Shown: piece after piece, positions 40,538 through 47,719 of the stretch | How positions within the stretch are numbered: position 1 is the stretch's first letter | Layout: the number at the start of each line of letters is the position of its first letter | Virus record (IMG/VR): IMGVR_UViG_3300021170_000018 | Coordinates: 1 to 64,000 of that record | Source: a virus | Length of the DNA stretch: 64,000 nt | Strand: one strand, 5' to 3' | The notes under the pieces: model-generated | The model's database searches: none | What the model was told of the DNA's origin: nothing | Seen by the model: the letters and a program-made list of their open reading frames with translations, nothing else | Translations under genes and position numbers: made by a program

Positions 40538-40860
40538 CCGCGCGCAACGCGCCCCGGAGGTTCATCCGCCTCCGCAACGGGCGGGCCATGGGCTGGAACG
40601 GCGAGCCGCACTGGGCGCTTGCGATGGCCGAGCGGGCGGCCATCACGCAGATGAGCCATCCCGTCGAGTGCTGCAAGTGCGGTGCCGTCTACGACCTGGG
40701 CAAGATCGAGGTGACCGGGCACTACCTGGACTGCACCATGTGGCGCACCCCGTGCTGCCGGGCGACAGTCGACGACCGGGGCAACTTCGGCGGCTTCGGC
40801 CAGCCGGCCTACCAGGACATCCCGAGGCCGCCGCGCCGGGGAGATGGCCCGGGTGAGTAA
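40534..40860 (+). CDS. Zinc-ribbon protein
   Basis: A 108-aa protein with ECCKCGAVYDLGKIEV and, 25 residues on, CTMWRTPCCRA: a four-Cys ribbon. The basic N-terminus (RRFIRLRNGRAMG) might contact nucleic acid. Confidence 0.75.
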   Translation: MTARNAPRRFIRLRNGRAMGWNGEPHWALAMAERAAITQMSHPVECCKCGAVYDLGKIEVTGHYLDCTMWRTPCCRATVDDRGNFGGFGQPAYQDIPRPPRRGDGPGE

Positions 40861-41110
40861 CGGCCACGGGGACGCGACCCTGGTGACCAGGACCGAGACG
40901 GTCATCGAGGGACTGCCCGCCATAGGCGGCTGGCTCGACCATGACTCTCCCGGTCCGGTCATACACTTCCACCGCATGTTCAGCGAGCTGCCGCGCGAGG
41001 GCCTGGCCGGGCGGCGGATGGAGCTGCGCGCCGGCGGCAGGACATGGGTGTACGTGATCACGGACTATGACCCGGCTACCGGGGAGTTCACGGCGCAATG
41101 GCCGGACTGA
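40853..41110 (+). CDS. WPD-family paralog 1
   Basis: An 85-aa protein. The GTG overlapping the previous stop is preferred to an ATG at 40844. It ends GRTWVYVITDYDPATGEF then TAQWPD, the layout shared with the next two genes. Predicted beta-rich. The three tandem copies differ widely in sequence except at the C-terminal block. Confidence 0.75.
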   Translation: MSNGHGDATLVTRTETVIEGLPAIGGWLDHDSPGPVIHFHRMFSELPREGLAGRRMELRAGGRTWVYVITDYDPATGEFTAQWPD

Positions 41111-41373
41111 TGCCCGAGCCGTGGGAGGTGAGGCTCCACGTCGGCGGAGGGCGCGGGTACACGATCATCGCGGACGAGCCATTCGACGGCAGGCTCCCCA
41201 ACCCGTCGGCGACGATAGTGATCCGGCCCTCCCAGCTGCAGCCAGAGCACAGGGACATGACCGTGTTCGCCGGCCAGCCGCTGGAGGTCACGTACCAGGG
41301 GAAGCGCTGGGTGTACGTCGTGCACGCGGTTGACCCGGAGGCCGGGCTGGTGCACGCCCGGTGGCCAGACTAG
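41110..41373 (+). CDS. WPD-family paralog 2
   Basis: An 87-aa protein; the ATG overlaps the previous stop (TGATG). The C-terminus QGKRWVYVVHAVDPEAGLVH then ARWPD matches paralogs 1 and 3, with the SRGxxxTIxxDEPFDG-like N-terminal strands unique to this copy. Confidence 0.78.
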   Translation: MPEPWEVRLHVGGGRGYTIIADEPFDGRLPNPSATIVIRPSQLQPEHRDMTVFAGQPLEVTYQGKRWVYVVHAVDPEAGLVHARWPD

Positions 41374-41386
41374 CGAGGAGGACGGC

Positions 41387-41674
41387 ATGACGGAAGGCGA
41401 GGAGGCGCGGTCGGTCGCCATCGGCGGCCGGGACGGCAACGGGCGGCTGTTCCTCGACATCGAGAACGGCTGGCCATTTGCGATGGAGCCGGAGATCCAG
41501 GTAGACGGCTTCATCGACGCGCTGATCGCCTACAGCCCGGAATGCTACGCGGGTGACCCGGCGGCGCTGGTCGGCGAGCCACTCGTCCTGACGGTGAACG
41601 GGCGCCGCAGCGTGTACGAGCTGACGGCCTGGGACCCGGCCGGGAGGTCCTTCACGGCGCGGTGGCCAGACTAG
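41387..41674 (+). CDS. WPD-family paralog 3
   Basis: A 95-aa protein with GAGGAGGACG before the ATG. It ends NGRRSVYELTAWDPAGRSF then TARWPD. The DNA around the stop (GGTGGCCAGACTAGC) is identical to that of paralog 2. The element at 41680 follows. Confidence 0.78.
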   Translation: MTEGEEARSVAIGGRDGNGRLFLDIENGWPFAMEPEIQVDGFIDALIAYSPECYAGDPAALVGEPLVLTVNGRRSVYELTAWDPAGRSFTARWPD

Positions 41675-41679
41675 CCACA

Positions 41680-41702
41680 ATTACAGCTTTCCTTGCTATG
41701 CT
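41680..41702 (+). promoter_or_regulatory. Conserved promoter
   Basis: TTACAGCTTTCCTTGC precedes TATGCT (41697-41702). The next gene starts about 35 bases later with its own GAAAGGA ribosome-binding site. Confidence 0.78.
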
Positions 41703-41736
41703 GGGCACGTAGCAGCCCTCCTGAAAGGACTTGAGC

Positions 41737-41958
41737 ATGTTCGGCAAGAAGAGCAACGGCGTGGCCAACCACGGCGGGGAACTCCGCATCGAAGACGTCG
41801 TGATCGACGGGGGAGGCCCGCAGTCGGGAGACGTTCCCGTCGAGGACCTCCCGGACGGCGGCACCATCCGGAACACCGGGATCGCCAGCTACGGGGGGAG
41901 GACCATCATCAGGGGCTCCGCGATCGGCAACGGCGCCCGGATAGACAACGACGAGTAA
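41737..41958 (+). CDS. Hypothetical beta-rich single-gene operon
   Basis: A 73-aa protein starting MFGKKSNGVANHGG. IRNTGIASYGG, IIRGSAIGNGARI suggest a small beta-helix-like fold with hexapeptide character. It has its own promoter and is followed by a 14-bp hairpin, so it is transcribed on its own, unlike its neighbours. Confidence 0.75.
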   Translation: MFGKKSNGVANHGGELRIEDVVIDGGGPQSGDVPVEDLPDGGTIRNTGIASYGGRTIIRGSAIGNGARIDNDE

Positions 41959-41965
41959 GGCGCGC

Positions 41966-41999
41966 GCAGGGGCAGGCGGGAGGTGCCGCCTGCCCCTGC
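41966..41999 (+). terminator. Strong 14-bp GC hairpin
   Basis: GCAGGGGCAGGCGG (41966-41979) pairs perfectly with CCGCCTGCCCCTGC (41986-41999), loop GAGGTG, 8 bases after the stop at 41958. No T-run follows. Confidence 0.7.
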
Positions 42000-42021
42000 G
42001 GCTATCCGGATGTCCTCCACT

Positions 42022-42044
42022 ATTACAGCTTTCCTTGCTATGAT
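42022..42044 (+). promoter_or_regulatory. Conserved leaderless promoter
   Basis: TTACAGCTTTCCTTGC precedes TATGAT (42039-42044), exactly 6 bases before the ATG at 42051. Confidence 0.82.
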
Positions 42045-42050
42045 GGGGGC

Positions 42051-42221
42051 ATGGCAAGGAAAGACAGGCGCGTAACCGCGCTGATCGAGATGCCGCCGTG
42101 GGTGGGCTGGCTGCTCGTGGTGGACCCTAACGGCTTCATCGAAATCCGCAACGCCGACGGCGAGCTCGTGCGGGGCGTGCACCTCGGCGACATCCTGCAG
42201 GGCAAGGCCGGGACGCTATGA
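42051..42221 (+). CDS. Leaderless small protein
   Basis: A 56-aa protein with MARKDRRVTALIEMPPWVGW and a GFIEIRNADGELVRGVHLGD beta part. The start is fixed by the -10 to ATG spacing. First gene of a long coupled group. Confidence 0.75.
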   Translation: MARKDRRVTALIEMPPWVGWLLVVDPNGFIEIRNADGELVRGVHLGDILQGKAGTL

Positions 42222-42463
42222 CCCAGGAAGCAATCGAAGGAGCCAACGGCAGCGAGCTGACCGAGGACGAGGCACGGGCAGTCCGCAGCCTGGATCGGCT
42301 CGCCAGGCGATGGCCGCAGACGCTCAAGCTCGTGAGCATGAGCGGCTCGCTGCACGTGATCCACTCGGCCGATGAGCGGTTCGGCTCGGAGGTGAGCACG
42401 GAGCGGGGCGAGGCCGTGCTGCACACCATCCACGGCATCCCGAACGACGGGGGCGACTGGTGA
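42218..42463 (+). CDS. Hypothetical protein
   Basis: An 81-aa protein with ATGA overlap. An acidic helix (ELTEDEARAVRSLDRLARRW) and a strand pair (LKLVSMSGSLHVIHS). No family recognised. Confidence 0.7.
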   Translation: MTQEAIEGANGSELTEDEARAVRSLDRLARRWPQTLKLVSMSGSLHVIHSADERFGSEVSTERGEAVLHTIHGIPNDGGDW

Positions 42464-42588
42464 GCGCGTCGTTGCTGAAGTGCGCTTACTGCCCGTTCAC
42501 GGACAGGGAAGAGGACGCGATGCTGGACCACGTCCTCGCGAGCCATCCTGGAGCCAGCAAGGAAGAGGACTGGGATGAGGTTTCCTGA
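42460..42588 (+). CDS. C2H2-like zinc-finger peptide
   Basis: A 42-aa protein with GTGA overlap. CAYCPFTDREEDAMLDHVLASH is the C-x2-C...H-x4-H spacing of a single classical finger. Its 3' end overlaps the next gene by 14 bases. Confidence 0.7.
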   Translation: MSASLLKCAYCPFTDREEDAMLDHVLASHPGASKEEDWDEVS

Positions 42589-42793
42589 TGGCGACGCCGG
42601 CATGAAGGCAGCGGAAATGCGGGAGCGCCGGGCCACGGCCGCGCGGCTGCTGGAGCAGGCGGATGACCTGGGCAAGGCGATCGCGGTGCTGCACGAGCGC
42701 TTCGGTGGCCTCGCCACCACCATCGCGGTGCTCGCGGAGAAGCGAGACGTGCTCAACCGCCGGGCGGCGGAAATGCTGAAGGGCCTGCCGTGA
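42575..42793 (+). CDS. Small coiled-coil protein
   Basis: A 72-aa protein of continuous helix (KAAEMRERRATAARLLEQAD; LATTIAVLAEKRDVLNRRAA). An in-frame ATG at 42602 is an alternative start. Confidence 0.68.
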   Translation: MRFPDGDAGMKAAEMRERRATAARLLEQADDLGKAIAVLHERFGGLATTIAVLAEKRDVLNRRAAEMLKGLP

Positions 42794-43128
42794 ACGGCGC
42801 GGTATCCCTGGCCGACAGGTGCCGCCTCGCCTACTCCATCGAGGGCGAGGCCTGGTACGCGGGGTCCCTGGACCGGGAGCGCCGCCGGCAGGTCATCATC
42901 ATGTCCGCCCGCGAGGGCGACGGGATCGACTGGGACGTCTTCGTCAGCCCGGCAGGGACGATGCTGCGGCCCCGCCTCGCCACCACCCGGCCGGGGAGGG
43001 GCGTCATGAGGGACATCCCCGGCATCATCGGGGCCATCCAGTCGGGTGAGATCCGGACCGTGCGCGGCCTCATCGCCGTGCTGCGGGAGGCCGGCGCCCT
43101 CGACGAGACGGAAAGGGACAGGCCATGA
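42790..43128 (+). CDS. LAYS-EAWYA paralog 1
   Basis: A 112-aa protein. RLAYSIEGEAWYAGSLDRE and GIDWDVFVSPAG align with the next gene's LAYSACWEAWYARSIGEE and CDWELVVLGSS. The C-terminal helices (IGAIQSGEIRTVRGLIAVLR) also correspond. Function unknown. Confidence 0.75.
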   Translation: MNGAVSLADRCRLAYSIEGEAWYAGSLDRERRRQVIIMSAREGDGIDWDVFVSPAGTMLRPRLATTRPGRGVMRDIPGIIGAIQSGEIRTVRGLIAVLREAGALDETERDRP

Positions 43129-43445
43129 GGCTCGGGGGCGGATTCCACCTCGCCTACAGCGCCTGCTGGGAGGCCTGGTACGCGAGGTCCATCGGCGAGG
43201 AATCGGCTTCGCTGATCGTCTGGTCCCAGTCTGATGATCATCACGGCTGCGACTGGGAGCTGGTCGTCCTGGGCAGCAGCCGGGGCGAGTTGCAGCCGGG
43301 CGCGGGCGGGATCGACCCGCTCATCCGCCGCCAGGCATCAGAGGTGCTGGCGGCGATGCGGGAGGCGAGGACCCTCCCGGAGATGAGGCACGCGCTCGAC
43401 AAGATGGGCGCGGCCGACGAGACGATGAGGGAGAGGCGCTGGTGA
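43125..43445 (+). CDS. LAYS-EAWYA paralog 2
   Basis: A 106-aa protein and tandem duplicate of its neighbour, with the same order of blocks and a more acidic middle. ATGA overlap. Confidence 0.75.
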   Translation: MRLGGGFHLAYSACWEAWYARSIGEESASLIVWSQSDDHHGCDWELVVLGSSRGELQPGAGGIDPLIRRQASEVLAAMREARTLPEMRHALDKMGAADETMRERRW

Positions 43446-43717
43446 ACGCCAGGACGGGAACGGGGACGCTGGGCGAGTACCTGCGGGAGGCGTTCCGCGA
43501 CTACCTCGCCGCGCTGCCTGAGCCGGAGCCGGTCGACGGGCACGCTGCCCTGGAGCTGCTGCGGCAGGCCGGGATGAGCAGGCGCGAGGCGCGGAACGCC
43601 GTGCGGGACCTGTACGGGACGGCCGGGTCGAGCATCGAGGGGCGCGGCTGGCGGATCGCCAGCGCCGGGGGATCGCTGTGGCTGCTGACGGCCACGAGCG
43701 AGGGGAAGGGACGATGA
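43442..43717 (+). CDS. Winged-helix-like small protein
   Basis: A 91-aa protein. HAALELLRQAGMSRREARNA and a GWRIASAGGSLWLLTAT hairpin suggest a winged helix. The C-terminus is basic. A regulatory role is plausible but not shown. Confidence 0.65.
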   Translation: MNARTGTGTLGEYLREAFRDYLAALPEPEPVDGHAALELLRQAGMSRREARNAVRDLYGTAGSSIEGRGWRIASAGGSLWLLTATSEGKGR

Positions 43718-44028
43718 CATTCTGGATCGAGCTGCCCGCCGGGCCAGGCGAGTGCCTGAGCCTGCCGCCGGCCGTGGCCGAGGGCGAGATGGTGCGGGGT
43801 GCCCCTGAGCATCACCCGTTCACCAACCCACGGCGGCAGGCCATCATCTTCTCGGCTCCGCCCGAGATGGCCCGGCATGAAGGGCAGTACGCCGACGACT
43901 CCGGCGGCTGGGCGCAGGTGCCGGGCCCTGCCCGGATGCTCACCCGCGAGGAGCACAGCGCGCTCGTCGTCTCGGTCCGCCCGGACCTGGCCGTTCCGGC
44001 TGCCGAGGGGCATGATGCGCATCGCTGA
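43714..44028 (+). CDS. Hypothetical protein
   Basis: A 104-aa protein with ATGA overlap. It is loop- and strand-rich (ELPAGPGECLSLPPAVAEGE) with several Pro-Glu-Met segments. No family recognised. Confidence 0.68.
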   Translation: MTFWIELPAGPGECLSLPPAVAEGEMVRGAPEHHPFTNPRRQAIIFSAPPEMARHEGQYADDSGGWAQVPGPARMLTREEHSALVVSVRPDLAVPAAEGHDAHR

Positions 44029-44257
44029 CCTGAGGACCGGGGACTTGGTCAAGCTGCCGGGCGCCGGCTCCGCGCTGTTCATCACCGACCTGGAGCACCC
44101 GCTGTACCCGATGCTGCGGCTGGTCATCTGGCGGACTCCGGACGGCGTGACCTTCATGGACGCCCTGTCCGCGAGGCAGGACCTCGGGGAGGTGGCGCCG
44201 TCCACGCTCGCCGAGCGCCAGGCGCGGCTGCGGGCGGCCCTGAACGGGGCGCCATGA
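44012..44257 (+). CDS. Hypothetical protein, SH3-like N-terminus
   Basis: An 81-aa protein. LRTGDLVKLPGAGSALFITD is a beta-barrel-like start, and the C-terminus is a charged helix (LAERQARLRAALNG). The start is ATG 44012 or 44015, overlapping the previous gene by about 15 bases. Confidence 0.7.
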   Translation: MMRIADLRTGDLVKLPGAGSALFITDLEHPLYPMLRLVIWRTPDGVTFMDALSARQDLGEVAPSTLAERQARLRAALNGAP

Positions 44258-44496
44258 GGCTGTCGGCGGCAGACAGGGCCGCTGCCGCCTTCCTCGCCGA
44301 GCAGGTGGCGGTGTACGGGCCGCTGACGCGAGGGCAGGTGGCGGACTACGCGGCACGGCTGCGCGACGGCCGCATCCCCGTCGGCTTCCTGGACCCGCCC
44401 GCTCACGTGACCGCGTACGGGCTTGAGGTCATCGCGTCCCGGATGGCGCCAGGTGACGTAGTGTCCGGCGCCATCCCGTGGCGGAGGCGGGCATGA
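44254..44496 (+). CDS. Hypothetical helical protein
   Basis: An 80-aa protein with ATGA overlap. LTRGQVADYAARLRDG and AYGLEVIASRMAPGD; possibly a small helix-turn-helix protein, not certain. Confidence 0.66.
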   Translation: MRLSAADRAAAAFLAEQVAVYGPLTRGQVADYAARLRDGRIPVGFLDPPAHVTAYGLEVIASRMAPGDVVSGAIPWRRRA

Positions 44497-44735
44497 CGGG
44501 CGGATGGCAGCCCGGCAGGCCTCCCGTGCCCGGGTACTACCTCGGGGCGTGGAAGCGCGGCGGCAGGTGGGTCGTGAGCGAGCTGTGGTTCAACCAGGAC
44601 AGCGCCGGGTCCGGCTGGTGGTCATCCCGGGGCTACCTGGAGGGCACCGGAAGGACGGCCGTCCAGGTCGAGGTGAAGGCCTGGATGCCGGTGCCGGAGT
44701 ACGGCGGAGAGCCCGTTCCGGGCGAGGAGGCCTGA
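44493..44735 (+). CDS. DUF551-like protein
   Basis: An 80-aa protein. PVPGYYLGAWKRGGRWVVSE and the end VEVKAWMPVPEYGG resemble the DUF551 domain (WMPLPEP ending), common in phage accessory regions and of unknown function. Confidence 0.68.
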   Translation: MTGGWQPGRPPVPGYYLGAWKRGGRWVVSELWFNQDSAGSGWWSSRGYLEGTGRTAVQVEVKAWMPVPEYGGEPVPGEEA

Positions 44736-44738
44736 TGC

Positions 44739-44900
44739 ATGAAGGCAGGGACGTGCCCGCTGTGCCTGACCCCGCTGCAGCGCACCCAGGAGGGGACGCT
44801 GCAGGAGGGGATGAACGAGCACCTGAAGGTGATCCACCCGGAGCACTGGAAGCGGGGGTGCCGGTTCGGGACGGACCTGGCACTCCGGGAGCTGAGGTGA
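44739..44900 (+). CDS. Zinc-finger peptide
   Basis: A 53-aa protein. CPLCLTPLQRT followed by HLKVIHPEHW and a final Cys gives a C2H2-like site. The ATG at 44739 is used; an overlapping ATG at 44735 opens another frame that lacks protein character. Confidence 0.7.
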   Translation: MKAGTCPLCLTPLQRTQEGTLQEGMNEHLKVIHPEHWKRGCRFGTDLALRELR

Positions 44901-45268
44901 CCCCCGCCGTGGCGCAGCCGGCCCCGGGCGACGCCGCCAGGATCCTGCGCGGCCTGGAGATGCTGCTGGACCTGCCCAGCGCGCCCGTGGTGTACGCCGT
45001 CGTGGTGGCCGGGGCGGGAGGCAGGCTGTCAGTGCGGTCGAACGCCGCCCCGTGGGCATGGAAGCGGCTGGTCCTGGAGGCCGCCCGGGTGCTGGACGCG
45101 CCGTCGCACCTGAGCCCCGGCCGGGAGGCCGCGATGCTGTCGTCCTACCTCGACGCGCTGGCGATCGAGCGGGGGGCGGTGCCGCGCTGCTGGGAGCACT
45201 GCGGGGAGGACCCGGACGGGCTGCCGGGGCACTGCCCGTGCCGGCGCTGCCACGGGCGGCGGCTGTGA
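44897..45268 (+). CDS. Hypothetical protein with Cys-rich C-terminus
   Basis: A 123-aa protein with GTGA overlap. The N-terminal 90 residues are alpha/beta. The end, CWEHCGEDPDGLPGHCPCRR followed by CHGRR, carries five Cys and two His and should bind zinc. Last gene before a strong terminator. Confidence 0.72.
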   Translation: MTPAVAQPAPGDAARILRGLEMLLDLPSAPVVYAVVVAGAGGRLSVRSNAAPWAWKRLVLEAARVLDAPSHLSPGREAAMLSSYLDALAIERGAVPRCWEHCGEDPDGLPGHCPCRRCHGRRL

Positions 45269-45295
45269 AGGCGCCTCATTAAGGGTGATTGGGGC

Positions 45296-45343
45296 TGAAG
45301 GGCCACGGGAGCGGGGTTTCCGTGGTCCTTCACATGGCCTTTT
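45296..45343 (+). terminator. Rho-independent terminator
   Basis: TGAAGGGCCACGG (45296-45308) pairs with CCGTGGTCCTTCA (45320-45332), 13 bp with one G-U, followed by CATGGCCTTTT. Confidence 0.85.
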
Positions 45344-45368
45344 GCATGATAGCAATAAAGGCTATAAT
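45341..45368 (+). promoter_or_regulatory. Strong sigma70-like promoter
   Basis: TTTGCA (45341-45346), 16-base spacer, perfect TATAAT (45363-45368). The spacer GATAGCAATAAAGGC resembles the conserved element in its other orientation. This copy alone has a clear -35 box. Confidence 0.75.
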
Positions 45369-45390
45369 CAGGTCGCAGGAGGGAACGCAA

Positions 45391-45418
45391 GCACAAGTGC
45401 AATTGCACCAGCACGTGC
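45391..45418 (+). promoter_or_regulatory. Palindrome cluster downstream of the promoter
   Basis: The 12-base perfect palindrome GTGCAATTGCAC (45397-45408) is flanked by GCACAAGTGC and GCACGTGC. It lies about 20-50 bases after the TATAAT box, in the 5' leader, a suitable place for a repressor operator. Confidence 0.5.
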
Positions 45419-45433
45419 AACAGGGAGGGGCAA

Positions 45434-45688
45434 ATGCAGAGAGGCGACAACCCCGGATGGGCTTCCGCGACCGGGCGGGCGAGGCCGGGGGGCATCGCCG
45501 GCGGGACGGTGGTCATCCGCCGGCCGCACGGCGACCGGGCGATAGTCGAGTGCGTCCACGGCGACCGGGCGTACCTCAGGGCCACGTGGGGGAACCGGTA
45601 CGACGCCCCGCTGGCCGAGCTGGACTGCGACCCCGACCAGGACTGGTCCGGGGCGCCGCCCCACCCCTGCCTCGGCGGCGGATCGTGA
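45434..45688 (+). CDS. Hypothetical beta-rich protein
   Basis: An 84-aa protein with GGGAGGGG before the ATG. GGTVVIRRPHGDRAIVECVH and HGDRAYLRATWG form paired strands. First gene after the TATAAT promoter and palindromes. Confidence 0.72.
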   Translation: MQRGDNPGWASATGRARPGGIAGGTVVIRRPHGDRAIVECVHGDRAYLRATWGNRYDAPLAELDCDPDQDWSGAPPHPCLGGGS

Positions 45689-45894
45689 GCCGCCCAGACG
45701 CCACCATGCCGCTCCGCCGGAAGCTGGGGAGGCTCTCCAAGGGCGAGCTGATCCGCCTGCACAGGCAGGGCGGCGGCCTGATGCGCATCGCCGACTACTG
45801 GGGATGGACGCATGAGGAGCTCATCGAGGCGTGCGTCGAGGACCAGGAGGGATCCGTGGTGATCCACGAGGAGCCGACGGGAGGGCCCCTGTGA
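45685..45894 (+). CDS. Hypothetical helical protein
   Basis: A 69-aa protein with GTGA overlap. It has LRRKLGRLSKGELIRLHRQ and then YWGWTHEELIEACV. A basic N-terminal and acidic C-terminal half. No family recognised. Confidence 0.68.
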   Translation: MSRPDATMPLRRKLGRLSKGELIRLHRQGGGLMRIADYWGWTHEELIEACVEDQEGSVVIHEEPTGGPL

Positions 45895-46376
45895 ACCTCA
45901 CCCTGTTCGAGGAGCCCGGCATGGGCGCGGGCACCGTCCTGGAGCAGCTCGCCGCCGCCGGGGTGGCCCTCGGCCTGGACGACGTCCGGGGGTGGACCAA
46001 GTACGAGCTGATGCTCGCCTACGACTGGGCGCGCCGCTCGGCGATCCTGCGGGAGGACCCCGCCGCCGAGGTCACTGGCCGCCCCAAGCCGTCGTTCGTG
46101 ACGGCAGCCGAGCGCGCCCGGGAGGAGGACGCCCCCGCAAACGGGATGGCGCGCCGCGTCGAGCACGCCCTGGAGGTCATCGCGGCCTGCGACGAGGCAG
46201 ACGGCGCGCACCACCTGCAGTGGGCGCTCGACCAGGCCGCCCGCCACCTGACCGGCTGCGTGTACGAGCCGGCCACCGGCACCACCGGGGAGCCCCTCGG
46301 CCACGACCGGCTCGGCACCAGCGGGGCCTACCTGGCCTGGCGGCCGGAAGGCTGGGACAGGGGGATCGCGCCATGA
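45891..46376 (+). CDS. Hypothetical protein with WTKYELMLAYDW block
   Basis: A 161-aa protein. DDVRGWTKYELMLAYDWA and RPKPSFVTAAER are shared with the 79-aa gene at 38815. The C-terminal 80 residues (MARRVEHALEVIAACDEADG; LQWALDQAARHLTG) are absent there. This may be the complete form of the family. Confidence 0.75.
   Translation: MNLTLFEEPGMGAGTVLEQLAAAGVALGLDDVRGWTKYELMLAYDWARRSAILREDPAAEVTGRPKPSFVTAAERAREEDAPANGMARRVEHALEVIAACDEADGAHHLQWALDQAARHLTGCVYEPATGTTGEPLGHDRLGTSGAYLAWRPEGWDRGIAP
45977..46031 (+). repeat. 55-bp perfect direct repeat, copy 2
   Basis: Identical to 38907-38961, 7.07 kb away in direct orientation. Confidence 0.85.
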
Positions 46377-46735
46377 GGCACACGACGGGCAGGCCCCTCC
46401 CGGCGGAGCTGGAGGCCCTCGACTTCGAGGCGCGGTACGTGCTGGCGTTCATGCCGCCGGCCCTGAACGGGCTACGGTGGCGCCGCGACCGGGACTGCGC
46501 GTCCTGGGAGCTGCTGACCGAGGCCGAGTACGATGCGGGCGACAGCGCGATGGAGGGCTGGTACCTCGCCGAGGGCGAGCACTGCCCGGTAGGGGTCCTC
46601 GCGCGGTGGACGGCCACCAGGCTCGGCCTGCCGGCATCAGAGGTCCTCCTGGACCCGGACTGGCATGAGGTGAAGCCCCGGCGGCGGCGCGCGGTGACCG
46701 CGCCGCTGTTCCGGGTGAGGAGGGCGGCGCGATGA
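46373..46735 (+). CDS. Hypothetical protein
   Basis: A 120-aa protein with ATGA overlap. An aromatic, charged middle (NGLRWRRDRDCASWELLTEA) and a basic C-terminus (KPRRRRAVTAPLFRVRR). No family recognised. Confidence 0.7.
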   Translation: MRHTTGRPLPAELEALDFEARYVLAFMPPALNGLRWRRDRDCASWELLTEAEYDAGDSAMEGWYLAEGEHCPVGVLARWTATRLGLPASEVLLDPDWHEVKPRRRRAVTAPLFRVRRAAR

Positions 46736-46893
46736 TGGCCAGTCCCGCGATCCAGGGTGCCTGCGGGTGCGGGGACGACGACCCGGCCGGGTGCGTCTAC
46801 GTCAACGCCGGGTACGCGTGGTGCGGGCCATGCGGCGAGCACCACCGCCCTCCCGCGTGCCCCAGCACCCCGGGAGAGGTGATCGCGCCATGA
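46732..46893 (+). CDS. Cys-rich zinc-like peptide
   Basis: A 53-aa protein. ACGCGDDDPAGC and CGPCGEHHRPPAC give six Cys and two His, a probable compact zinc fold. ATGA overlaps at both ends. Confidence 0.7.
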   Translation: MMASPAIQGACGCGDDDPAGCVYVNAGYAWCGPCGEHHRPPACPSTPGEVIAP

Positions 46894-47258
46894 TGGGCGA
46901 TGCGGGGATATCCCGGCAGGGCGCCCTGTTCACCTGCGTGAACGGGTACCCGTCAGGGCCAGCTGAGCTGACCGTCCGGGTCACCCGCGAGGACATCGCC
47001 GGGTTCCGCTCCTACGGCACGCATCCGGTCACGGTTGCGGTAAAGCGCATCACCGGCGGGAAGGTCGCCACCGGCGGGGAGATGGTGGACATATGGCTCC
47101 CCGTCGGGGCCGGAAGCCGGGAACTGGCGCATGACGAGCTGACGTACGAGATGACCCGTGACACCGCCGCGCTCATCGACGCGATCGACCGGGCCACCCC
47201 GTCGCAGCGGGCGAAGATGGCCCCGTTCACCTTCACGATGACGCTGGCCGACCGGTGA
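46890..47258 (+). CDS. Hypothetical protein
   Basis: A 122-aa protein with mainly beta N-terminal two thirds (ELTVRVTREDIAGF; PVTVAVKRITGG) and a helical end. Start at the overlapping ATG; a second ATG follows immediately. Confidence 0.7.
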   Translation: MMGDAGISRQGALFTCVNGYPSGPAELTVRVTREDIAGFRSYGTHPVTVAVKRITGGKVATGGEMVDIWLPVGAGSRELAHDELTYEMTRDTAALIDAIDRATPSQRAKMAPFTFTMTLADR

Positions 47259-47515
47259 CGCGGCGGCCATGGCGGGACGCCAGGGTCACGGAGGCGGCCC
47301 TCTCGGTCCTGAGCGCGGGCGGCGGCGTCGCGTGGGGACTCGATCCGGGCCAGTGGCCGTGGTGGGCCAGCGGGATGATGGCTGTCCTGGCCGCCGTGTA
47401 CCTCGTCAGCGCGACCGAGAGGATGATCAGGAAGGCTTCCTATCGCCAGCTCCTCCCTGGCACGGAACCGAAGACCTTGCGGGAGGATGCCCGCAAGAAG
47501 CGCCACGCGCGTTAG
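47255..47515 (+). CDS. Small membrane protein
   Basis: An 86-aa protein. Two hydrophobic stretches, ALSVLSAGGGVAWGL and WWASGMMAVLAAVYLVSA, are bracketed by basic segments, with a positive C-terminus. GTGA overlap. Function unknown. Confidence 0.7.
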   Translation: MTRRPWRDARVTEAALSVLSAGGGVAWGLDPGQWPWWASGMMAVLAAVYLVSATERMIRKASYRQLLPGTEPKTLREDARKKRHAR

Positions 47516-47545
47516 ACGGCAGCGGCTATCAGGAAAGGGGCGCCA

Positions 47546-47719
47546 GTGGACGACGTCGGGTGGTACATCGCCACCCTCCACGACCTCCTCGGCCACGATG
47601 GGGTGACCGCCGTCATCGGCATGCCAGCGGGCGACCAGGCTGCCTGCGTGCTGTGCCGGCACGATCGCGGCGAGGCCACCAGGGAGGACGTCATCGCCAT
47701 GATCGGAGGAGGACCATGA
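47546..47719 (+). CDS. Hypothetical small protein
   Basis: A 57-aa protein with GTG after AGGAAAGGGG. YIATLHDLLGHDGVTAVIG, then a CVLCRH knuckle. ATGA overlap with the next gene. Confidence 0.68.
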   Translation: MDDVGWYIATLHDLLGHDGVTAVIGMPAGDQAACVLCRHDRGEATREDVIAMIGGGP

